A stretch of DNA of 5,834 nucleotides from an uncultured Clostridia bacterium. GTDB taxonomy: Bacteria > Bacillota > Clostridia > Christensenellales > Borkfalkiaceae. Positions 1 through 5,488 of the stretch are shown one piece after another. Numbering within the stretch: position 1 is the stretch's first letter; each line of letters begins with the position of its first letter. Under the pieces are notes generated by a model. That model was not told the origin of the DNA. It saw nothing but the letters and a program-made list of their open reading frames with translations, and did not search any database. The stretch is taken from positions 1-5,834 of the forward strand of contig CANROI010000091.1 of assembly GCA_947632165.1 (NCBI GenBank), written 5' to 3'. The position numbers and the translations under genes were made by a program.

Positions 1-341
1 CGGTAATATGTTCCGTTAAAACGGTTGGCAAAATATAGAGGAACCGCAATGGATACGATTATCACTACGATCAAGAGTAGCGAGAGGAAAATCAGTTGAT
101 TCTTATGCGATTTCATCCATCCATCTGCAGGTACGGCGCGGGAATAAGGTGCGGGTTCGGGTTCCTTGGGCGCGGGCGCAGGTGCATTGTAAAACGCATA
201 GCCGCAGTTCGTGCAGAATTTGACGCCGTTTTTTATCGTTTCTCCGCATTTGGGGCAAGTTTTTTCTTCCGACCACGCTTTCCCGCATTCGGGGCAGAAA
301 TTCCCTTCGAATTCCGTTCCGCACTCCTGGCATTTGTTCAT
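1..341 (-). CDS. Double zinc-ribbon single-pass membrane protein, 5' part only
   Basis: Reading leftward from ATG 341-339, 113 complete codons are visible before the window edge, so the C-terminus is missing. The N-terminus holds two zinc ribbons: CxxC pairs at C4/C7 and C16/C19, then C29/C32 and C43/C46. A Pro/Ala/Glu-rich linker follows (about residues 53-72), then one hydrophobic helix (about 83-105, core LLLIVVIIVSIAVPL). The last residues seen are NGTYY, which look like the start of an outside domain. With no signal peptide and a Lys/His stretch (KSHKN) before the helix, the zinc ribbons should face the cytoplasm. The start is supported by GAGGAG (minus strand, 350-355) 8 nt upstream. 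Such proteins are common in Firmicutes, but their role is mostly unknown: the ribbons may bind protein or nucleic acid, or only act as a structural cap. The gene is divergent from uvrC and has its own promoter and a long structured leader, so it is probably regulated separately. I assign no function. Confidence 0.9.
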   Translation of the reverse strand, partial: MNKCQECGTEFEGNFCPECGKAWSEEKTCPKCGETIKNGVKFCTNCGYAFYNAPAPAPKEPEPAPYSRAVPADGWMKSHKNQLIFLSLLLIVVIIVSIAVPLYFANRFNGTYY

Positions 342-371
342 AAGTATATCTCCTCATTTGATTTTGCGGGC

Positions 372-403
372 AAAAAATAAGGACGCTCCAATACGGAGCG
401 CCC
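372..403 (-). terminator. Intrinsic terminator/attenuator in the leader of the zinc-ribbon gene
   Basis: On the minus strand, GGGCGCTCC (403-395) pairs with GGAGCGTCC (389-381) in a 9-bp stem with one G-U pair and a 5-nt loop GTATT. It is followed directly by TTATTTTTT (380-372). This is a textbook rho-independent terminator pointing at the zinc-ribbon gene, ending about 30 nt before its start codon and 17 nt before its ribosome binding site. No gene on this strand ends just upstream, so it most likely controls read-through into the zinc-ribbon gene. It could instead end a separate small RNA of about 140 nt. In a read-through transcript, TTGCGGG (407-401) can also pair with CCCGCAA (370-364), enclosing the same hairpin. 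Confidence 0.75.
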
Positions 404-423
404 GCAATGAGTATCCCGTATTG
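389..423 (-). promoter_or_regulatory. Candidate antiterminator hairpin
   Basis: On the minus strand, CAATACGG (423-416) is perfectly complementary to CCGTATTG (396-389), and a ninth G-U pair (415 with 397) extends the stem. The loop is 17 nt (398-414). The 3' side uses the whole loop and the upper stem bases of the terminator at 372-403, so the two hairpins cannot form together. The 5' side begins one base after the closing stem of the upstream structured domain ends. The complementarity is seen directly; its use as a genetic switch is inferred. Confidence 0.6.
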
Positions 424-424
424 T

Positions 425-516
425 TTGCGCCACAATTCTTTTACACACATGGAAAAGAAGGATACACCAACTGCCGGTTGTAACCCATGTGTGCATAGTA
501 TGAAATTGTGGCGCAA
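425..516 (-). ncRNA. Structured 5' leader domain, aptamer-like, unknown class
   Basis: On the minus strand, TTGCGCCACAATT (516-504) pairs perfectly with AATTGTGGCGCAA (437-425), closing a 92-nt domain with a 13-bp stem. Inside, after a 10 x 6 nt internal loop, CACACATGG (493-485) pairs with CCATGTGTG (452-444) over 9 bp. The apical part holds a short hairpin, CAAC (480-477) with GTTG (471-468), beside an unpaired pyrimidine-rich strand (about 453-463). The predicted leftward transcript starts at about 514-517, right at the first base of the outer stem. The domain is followed by mutually exclusive antiterminator and terminator hairpins and then the gene. This resembles a transcriptional riboswitch or attenuator. 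I do not recognise it as any known class. A short mobile repeat (MITE) with 13-bp ends is an alternative, since TGT lies immediately outside both arms (422-424 and 517-519), but that match is weak. Confidence 0.6.
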
Positions 517-520
517 TGTT

Positions 521-549
521 ATTCTACCATAGTAGCGGAAAAAATGCAA
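521..549 (-). promoter_or_regulatory. Leftward sigma-A-type promoter of the zinc-ribbon gene
   Basis: On the minus strand there is a -10 box TAGAAT (526-521) preceded by TGG, which makes an extended -10 (TGn). A weak -35 box TTGCAT (549-544) lies exactly 17 bp further upstream. An A/T run (560-570) lies 10 bp upstream of the -35 and could act as an UP element. Transcription should start at about 514-517, giving a leader of about 175 nt before ATG 341. The -10 and spacing are good, while the -35 matches consensus at only about half its positions. Confidence 0.65.
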
Positions 550-573
550 GCATTCCGAGAAAAAAATTTTCAA

Positions 574-610
574 GCTGCGCCGCGCGGGCAACTTGCCCGC
601 GCGGCGCAGC
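574..610. repeat. Perfect 37-bp GC-rich palindrome
   Basis: Bases 574-590 and 594-610 are exact reverse complements (17 bp: GCTGCGCCGCGCGGGCA and its complement). The centre ACT extends the symmetry around base 592, so the whole 37 bp is an odd perfect palindrome. As RNA it would form a very stable hairpin with a 3-nt loop. On the minus strand it is followed by TTGAAAATTTTTTT (573-560), so it could act as a leftward terminator. On the plus strand no T-run follows. No leftward gene needs a terminator here, because uvrC lies upstream in the opposite direction. It sits between the two divergent promoters. It may be a dispersed hairpin repeat, an insulator against antisense transcription, or a relic of a lost gene. 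Confidence 0.7.
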
Positions 611-634
611 GGGTTTGGAGGAAGTCTGTTCGCA

Positions 635-681
635 TTTTTTTTGCGTTTTCCCTTGAAAAACCTATGGGTTTGGTGTATAAT
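635..681 (+). promoter_or_regulatory. Strong sigma-A-type promoter of the uvrC operon
   Basis: TTGAAA (653-658) and a consensus TATAAT (676-681) are separated by exactly 17 bp. A run of eight T (635-642) lies 10 bp upstream of the -35, at about -46 to -53, where an UP element or bent DNA would sit. Transcription should start at about 685-689, only 9-13 nt before the uvrC ATG at 698. No terminator or other good promoter is seen from here to the right edge, so it probably drives the whole operon. I saw no convincing LexA/DinR box (CGAAC-N4-GTTCG type) near it. Confidence 0.85.
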
Positions 682-697
682 AACAATGGTGTAGAAT

Positions 698-2509
698 ATG
701 ATTTCAAGCGTCCTGCAGGAAAAATTGAAGCTCTTGCCGGATACGCCGGGCGTATATCTCATGCTCGACGCGGAAGGCACCGTCATCTACGTCGGCAAGG
801 CGCGGGTCCTCAAGAACCGCGTCAGGCAATATTTCCACTCCTCGCCCAAGCCCTCCAAGGTGCAGGCGATGGTGGAGAACATTGCCGATTTTTCCTACAT
901 CGTCGCGCCCACCGAGGTAGACGCCCTCGCGCTCGAAAACAACCTCATCAAGAAGTATAAACCCAAGTACAACATCCTGCTCAAAGACGACAAGACCTAT
1001 CCTTATATCAAGGTCCACACGCGGGAAAAATTCCCGCATCTCTCGATCACCCGCAAGGTGAAGAAGGACGGCCGCTATTTCGGTCCGTTCATGGGGGGGA
1101 TCTCCTGCAAGGACATCCTCGACGTCGCCGCCAAGGTCTACTGCGTGCGTCTATGCAGCACTTCGATCACCGAAAAGCCCAAAAAGCCCTGCCTCAACTA
1201 TCATTTGGGGCGCTGCCTTTCCCCCTGCGCGCATCTGTGCACGGAGGAGGAGTACGCCGAACGGGTGGAGAAGGCGATCTCCTTCCTCTCGGGCAACTAT
1301 GAGGAGGCGGAGCGGCTTTTGAAGGAGAAGATGGCACTCTTTGCCGAGCGAGAGGAGTTCGAGCTCGCCATGGAGTACCGCGACCGCATCGGCATGCTCC
1401 GCAAGTTGCAGCTCAAGCGGATCACCTCCATGCCCAAGGACGTAGACGCCGATATCTGGGCGCTCGCCTCCAACGGGCTGTATGCGGTCATCAGCGTGCT
1501 CGTCACGCGCAAGGGCATCATGCAAGGGAGCCGCAATTTCCCGCTCGAGGAGGGCGCGGGCGAGCGCGCCGAGAGCTTCCTCTCCTTCCTCAGCCAATAT
1601 TATGCCAACCATGAGCTCCCGCACGAGCTCATCGCCGACGAACCCTTCGACGAGGAGCTGTTCACGGCGTATGCCCGCGGCAAGACGGGCAGAAAGCTCG
1701 AGATCGTGCGCCCCAAGTTCGGCGTCAAGCGGGAACTGTTGACGATGGCCGAGAGGAACGCCAAGGAGTACCTCGAGAAGTCCGTCTCGGCGATCGAACA
1801 TAAGAACGATATGACGACGAGCGCCTGCAGACGGCTGAAGGAGCTGCTCGGGCTCAAGCGCTATCCCAAGCGCATGGAATGCTACGATATTTCGAACATC
1901 TCCGGCGTGGATAAGGTCGGGAGCATGGTCGTCTTTACGGACGGCGAGGCGGATAAATACGCCTACCGCCGCTTCAAGATCAGAACGGTCGAGGGCGCGG
2001 ACGACTTCGCCTCCCTCAAAGAGGTGCTGAAGCGCCGCCTCGGAAAGCTCGGCACGGAGGAAGAGGAGCGCTTCCCCAAGCCCCAGCTCATCGTGATCGA
2101 CGGCGGCAAGGGGCAGCTCTCCGCCGTCAGGGAGATCTTCGAGGAGATGGGCGTTTCGGACATCGACCTCATCGCGCTCGCCAAGCAGGAAGAGGAGATC
2201 TTCACCCTCTCTTCGGAGGAGAGCGTGAGGCTCTCCCGCCGCGACTTTGCCCTGCAGGTGCTGCAACGCATCCGCGACGAGGCGCACCGCTTTGCGATCA
2301 CCTATTTCCGCAACCTGCATTCGAAGCGCAATCTCGCCTCCGTGCTCGACGGGATCGAGGGGGTCGGCAAGCGGAAGAAGGCGGCGCTGATGGAGAAGTT
2401 CGGCACGATCGACAGGATCATGCGCGCCTCCGAGCCCGAACTCATGGCGGCGGAGGGCATCGGGCCCGAACTCGCGGCAAGGATCCGTACTTATTTCGAG
2501 GAACTATGA
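698..2509 (+). CDS. uvrC: UvrABC excinuclease subunit C
   Basis: UvrC is recruited by the UvrB-DNA complex in nucleotide excision repair and cuts the damaged strand on both sides of the lesion. The 603-residue length is usual for the family. The N-terminal GIY-YIG nuclease is clear: PGVY (17-20), IYVGKA (30-35) with Y31 and K34, R41, and E80 in LALENNLIKKYKPKYN. Cysteines C153, C165, C173 and C177 match the spacing of the iron-sulfur ligands of E. coli UvrC. A UVR (UvrB-binding) helix pair lies at about 205-240. The RNase H-like nuclease has the expected triad: D397 (CYDISN), D468 (VIDGGKGQ) and H530 (DEAHRF). Tandem helix-hairpin-helix motifs end the protein (about 547-603). The ATG at 698 fits the family N-terminus, and no in-frame start lies upstream without an intervening stop (TAG 692-694). 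There is no visible ribosome binding site, and the predicted leader is only 9-13 nt. It is the first gene of the operon and overlaps the next by ATGA. Confidence 0.98.
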   Translation: MISSVLQEKLKLLPDTPGVYLMLDAEGTVIYVGKARVLKNRVRQYFHSSPKPSKVQAMVENIADFSYIVAPTEVDALALENNLIKKYKPKYNILLKDDKTYPYIKVHTREKFPHLSITRKVKKDGRYFGPFMGGISCKDILDVAAKVYCVRLCSTSITEKPKKPCLNYHLGRCLSPCAHLCTEEEYAERVEKAISFLSGNYEEAERLLKEKMALFAEREEFELAMEYRDRIGMLRKLQLKRITSMPKDVDADIWALASNGLYAVISVLVTRKGIMQGSRNFPLEEGAGERAESFLSFLSQYYANHELPHELIADEPFDEELFTAYARGKTGRKLEIVRPKFGVKRELLTMAERNAKEYLEKSVSAIEHKNDMTTSACRRLKELLGLKRYPKRMECYDISNISGVDKVGSMVVFTDGEADKYAYRRFKIRTVEGADDFASLKEVLKRRLGKLGTEEEERFPKPQLIVIDGGKGQLSAVREIFEEMGVSDIDLIALAKQEEEIFTLSSEESVRLSRRDFALQVLQRIRDEAHRFAITYFRNLHSKRNLASVLDGIEGVGKRKKAALMEKFGTIDRIMRASEPELMAAEGIGPELAARIRTYFEEL

Positions 2510-3318
2510 AATACGACCTGTTTTTATCCGATTTCGACGGCACGCTCGTGCGCGCCGACGGTACGATCTCACAAAAGAACATCGAGGCGATCTCCAGCTA
2601 CCGCCGCAAGGGGGGCGTGTTTGCGATCGTCACGGGGCGGATGCTCTGCTCCATCCTTCCCCGTCTCAAGGAGCTTGGGCTCACCGAGGGGCTCGTCGCG
2701 GCCTATCAGGGCGCGGTGCTCGCCGAGATCCGCACGGGCGGGATCCTGTTTTCGGAGGGATTCACACCCGAGGCGGCCGCATTCGCCGCCGAGGAGCTCG
2801 AGCGGCGGGGCGAGCATCTTCAGATCTATCTCGACGACGCGCTCTATTGCAACCGGGACGACCTCTTTCTGCAGATCTACGAAAAGAATTGCGGCGTGAA
2901 GGGCGAGGTCGTGAGCGAACCGCTCTCCGCGCTGATCCGCAGGCGGGGGAGGCCGGTCACAAAACTTTTGGTGATGCTCCCCGCCGAGCGGCGCAACGCG
3001 CTCTTGGAGGAACTCAAAGGGTGCCTCGGGCGCGGTTACACCGTTACGGCGTCCAATCCCTATATGGTGGAGATCCTGCCCGCGGGCGTGAGCAAGGCGC
3101 GGGCGGTGAAGGAGCTTGCGGCGCGCTTCGGCGTGCCCGTTGAAAAGACCGCCGCGATCGGCGATCAGCTCAACGACCTGCCCATGATCGAGGCGGCGGG
3201 CGGGAAATTCGCCGTCGCCAATGCGGAGGAGCAGCTGAAAGCGGCTGCGACGGTGGTCCCCTCGGTGGAGGAGGACGGCGTTGCGGCGGCGCTCGCGCTT
3301 GCGATGGCGGAAGACTGA
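2506..3318 (+). CDS. Cof-type HAD-IIB family phosphatase
   Basis: This is a 270-residue cytoplasmic haloacid-dehalogenase hydrolase of the Cof/YbiV group, which removes phosphate from small molecules such as sugar phosphates or nucleotides. All four HAD motifs are intact: motif I DFDGT with nucleophile D9 and acid D11; motif II T43 in IVTGR; motif III K197 in GVSKARAV; motif IV GDQLNDLPM with D220, N223 and D224, which holds magnesium. The C2B-type cap lies between motifs II and III, as in this subfamily, and is the part that selects substrate. The real substrate cannot be read from sequence. The start ATG overlaps the uvrC stop (ATGA, 2506-2509), with GAGGA (2498-2502) only 3 nt upstream, so translation is probably coupled to uvrC. 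A direct role in DNA repair is not supported; it may be a house-cleaning enzyme carried in the operon. Confidence 0.93.
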   Translation: MKYDLFLSDFDGTLVRADGTISQKNIEAISSYRRKGGVFAIVTGRMLCSILPRLKELGLTEGLVAAYQGAVLAEIRTGGILFSEGFTPEAAAFAAEELERRGEHLQIYLDDALYCNRDDLFLQIYEKNCGVKGEVVSEPLSALIRRRGRPVTKLLVMLPAERRNALLEELKGCLGRGYTVTASNPYMVEILPAGVSKARAVKELAARFGVPVEKTAAIGDQLNDLPMIEAAGGKFAVANAEEQLKAAATVVPSVEEDGVAAALALAMAED

Positions 3319-3322
3319 CGAA

Positions 3323-3329
3323 GGGGGAG
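3323..3329 (+). promoter_or_regulatory. Ribosome binding site that fixes the U32 gene start
   Basis: GGGGGAG ends 5 nt before ATG 3335-3337. The same reading frame is open further upstream to an ATG at 3281, but the extra 18 residues are Arg-rich, overlap the HAD gene and lack family similarity. The sequence from 3335 (MRGEILAPAGDESSARAAI) is the typical U32 N-terminus, so 3335 is the real start. Confidence 0.85.
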
Positions 3330-3334
3330 CAGAC

Positions 3335-5488
3335 ATGCGCGGTGAAATTTTAGCCCCCGCAGGGGACGAGAGTTCGGCCCGCGCCGCAATTTCGGGCGGC
3401 GCAGACGCAGTCTATCTCGGGCTCACCCGCTTTTCCGCGCGGGAGGGCGCGGGCAATTTCGACGCCGCGCCGCTCAAAGAACTCATTACCCATGCCCATC
3501 TTTTGGGCGTGAAGGTCTATGTCTGCCTCAACACGCTCGTCAAAGACGCGGAACTCGGCGAGTTCGTCCGTTCCGTGCGGGACGCCTGGAAGGCCGGGGC
3601 GGACGCACTGCTCCTGCAGGATCTCTTGCTCGGGAAACGGCTCAAGGAGCTCTTCCCGGAGCTCGTGCTCCATCTGAGCACGCAGGCGGGCTGCTGCAAT
3701 GTGCGCGGGGCGCTCTTTGCCAAAGAATGCGGCTTTTCGCGGGTCGTCCTCGCACGGGAGACGCCGCTTTCGGAGATCGCGAAGATCTCGGCGGTGATTG
3801 AGACGGAAGTATTCGTGCAGGGCGCGCTCTGCACCTGCTTTTCGGGGCAATGCTATCTCAGTTCCTTCGCGGGGAACAACAGCGGCAACCGCGGCAGATG
3901 CAAACAGCCCTGCAGAAAGCGCTATAAGCTCGACCGCAGGGGGTTCGAAGAATTCGCCTATGCCCTCTCGCCGGCGGACCTCTCCGTGGGCAGAAGAGTG
4001 AAGGAACTCCTCGCGGCGGGCGTCACCTCCCTCAAGATCGAGGGACGGATGCGCCGGCCCGAATACGTCGCCGCGGCGGTGCGTTACTACCGCGCCCTTC
4101 TGCGCGGCGAAGAAGCCGGGCGAGAGCTTTCCGACTTAAAGCGCGCCTACAACCGCGGGGACTACACCGAGGGGCTCGCCTTCGGGCAGGCGCCCGGCTT
4201 CCTCTCCCGCAACGTACAGGGGCACATCGGCGAGCGCGTGGGCTATATGCGCGACTCCCGCTTCTGCGCAAGCGAGTATGCGGCTTGCCCCGGAGATGGG
4301 TTCAAAATTCTGCGAGAGGGCAGGGAAGTGGGCGGCGCGCTCTTCCGTGCGAGGGAGCGGGGAGGCTTCACGCTCTCCTCCTCCGAAAAACTGCGTGCGG
4401 GCGACGAGGTGCGGCTCACGACCGAGGCCGCGCAGAAAGAGCGCCTCACCTTCGACCGGCGGCGGGAGATCTGCCTGAGGCTGCGCTTTGTGGGCGGCGA
4501 GCCCGCGCAAATCGTCTGCGGGGATCTTTCCTTCGAAGGCGCGGCGCCCGAAGCGGCGCAGCGGGCCCCGCTCACGCGCGAGGCGCTCGAGGACTGTTTT
4601 CTCAAGACGGACGGTCTGCCCTTTTCCGTCCGCTTCGAGCGGGTGGAGACCGCGCACGCGTTCCTGCCTAAATCGGCGCTCAACGCCATCCGGCGGCAGT
4701 TCTATGCGGCGCTTGCCGCCCATCTGCTGCCCCGCCGTGCGCCCCTCGGCGAGGGGATGCCCGAGGCCGAGCTCGTCTGCGCCGAAAACCGCAAGCTCGC
4801 CGTGATCACTTCCGATCCCGCGGGCGTGAAGGCGGATGTGATCATCTGCAAACCCGCGGATTACCGCAACGTCGCCGCCCCGGAGACCTCGGGGGAGAAG
4901 TTTCTCTATCTGCCTCCCTTCTTCACCGAAGAGGACGAGGCGCTCATCCTGCCCGTGCTGCCCCGGTTCGACGGCATCTATTGCGACGGCTACTACGGCC
5001 TGTCGCTCGCGCGGGAATATCAAATGCCGTTTTTCGCGGGGACGGGGTGGAATCTCACCAACCGCGTCTCCGTTTCGGAACTCCTCCGCGCGGGCGTGAA
5101 GTACTTCGCGCTCTCGAAGGAGCTCTCGGGCGCCGAACAGCGCGCCCTCGCCGCGGAGGGAGCGTTCACGCTCTGCCTCGGATCCGTCAAAGTCATGGAT
5201 CTCGTCCACTGTCCCTTCTCGCGGACCTGCGCGGATTGCGACAGGCGGCGGCGCTACACCCTCGAAGACGAGGAGGGGAGGCGCTTTCCGCTGCTGCGCT
5301 ACCGCGCCGCGGGCGAGGGCTGCCGCTTCGAACTCTATAACTGCGCGCCGCTCTCGGCGGACAGCGCCGCGGGCAGACTCGTGGACCTCTCCGCGGAGGA
5401 TCGCTTCCTTCCGGAATGGACCGACGATCCCGCTGCCGCGCCCCTTGCCGGCAAAACCAAGGGTCACTACTTCAGGAGTATGCTATGA
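3335..5488 (+). CDS. U32 family protein with DUF3656 region, RlhA-like
   Basis: This 717-residue protein is of the 'peptidase U32' family. Several members are now known not to be proteases but iron-sulfur hydroxylation factors: RlhA for 23S rRNA C2501, TrhP for tRNA, UbiU/UbiV for ubiquinone. The N-terminal TIM-barrel-like domain starts EILAPAG and carries the full U32 signature, E158-VFVQGALC-TCFSGQCYLS, followed by GNRGRCKQPCR. Candidate cluster ligands are C166, C173, C189 and C193. SLKIEGRMRRPEYV (232-245) is another family hallmark. The middle, about 370-480, fits the DUF3656 position. A second cysteine group lies near the C-terminus (C626, C632, C635, C663), and the protein ends with the family-typical GHYFR. 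The length and domains are closer to RlhA (E. coli, about 650 residues) than to short U32 proteins. RlhA activity is inferred; a collagenase-like protease is the older annotation. It begins 16 nt after the HAD gene and overlaps mutS2 by ATGA. Confidence 0.92.
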   Translation: MRGEILAPAGDESSARAAISGGADAVYLGLTRFSAREGAGNFDAAPLKELITHAHLLGVKVYVCLNTLVKDAELGEFVRSVRDAWKAGADALLLQDLLLGKRLKELFPELVLHLSTQAGCCNVRGALFAKECGFSRVVLARETPLSEIAKISAVIETEVFVQGALCTCFSGQCYLSSFAGNNSGNRGRCKQPCRKRYKLDRRGFEEFAYALSPADLSVGRRVKELLAAGVTSLKIEGRMRRPEYVAAAVRYYRALLRGEEAGRELSDLKRAYNRGDYTEGLAFGQAPGFLSRNVQGHIGERVGYMRDSRFCASEYAACPGDGFKILREGREVGGALFRARERGGFTLSSSEKLRAGDEVRLTTEAAQKERLTFDRRREICLRLRFVGGEPAQIVCGDLSFEGAAPEAAQRAPLTREALEDCFLKTDGLPFSVRFERVETAHAFLPKSALNAIRRQFYAALAAHLLPRRAPLGEGMPEAELVCAENRKLAVITSDPAGVKADVIICKPADYRNVAAPETSGEKFLYLPPFFTEEDEALILPVLPRFDGIYCDGYYGLSLAREYQMPFFAGTGWNLTNRVSVSELLRAGVKYFALSKELSGAEQRALAAEGAFTLCLGSVKVMDLVHCPFSRTCADCDRRRRYTLEDEEGRRFPLLRYRAAGEGCRFELYNCAPLSADSAAGRLVDLSAEDRFLPEWTDDPAAAPLAGKTKGHYFRSML

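Noticed and set aside
543..554. Small inverted repeats AATGC-AA-GCATT and CTAC-CATA-GTAG (524-535)
   Set aside because: They are too short, and they overlap the leftward promoter boxes. They could be an operator, but nothing beyond chance supports it.
619..632. Possible LexA/DinR operator before uvrC (AGGAA-GTCT-GTTCG)
   Set aside because: Only the right half matches the CGAAC-N4-GTTCG consensus; the left half has two of five bases, which is chance level.
103..786. Minus-strand open frame (227 codons) across the intergenic region and the start of uvrC
   Set aside because: It crosses the palindrome and both promoters and overlaps the zinc-ribbon gene in another frame. The zinc-ribbon frame has an ideal ribosome binding site and clear CxxC motifs.
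1151..2320. Long minus-strand open frame (389 codons) opposite uvrC
   Set aside because: It is fully antisense to a well-supported uvrC, has no recognisable domain, and its Leu/Glu/Ala/Arg-rich make-up is what the complement of GC-rich coding DNA gives.
3281..3334. An 18-residue N-terminal extension of the U32 protein
   Set aside because: It overlaps the HAD gene, is Arg-rich, and has no family similarity; the ATG at 3335 has a proper ribosome binding site.
2569..3336. Minus-strand open frame (255 codons) opposite the HAD gene
   Set aside because: The plus strand has all four HAD motifs, while the minus frame shows no domain and is Arg/His-rich.
4136..5467. Long minus-strand open frame (443 codons) opposite the U32 gene
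   Set aside because: It is antisense to a clear family member, has low-complexity Arg/Gly/Glu-rich content and no family motif; a GC-rich shadow frame.
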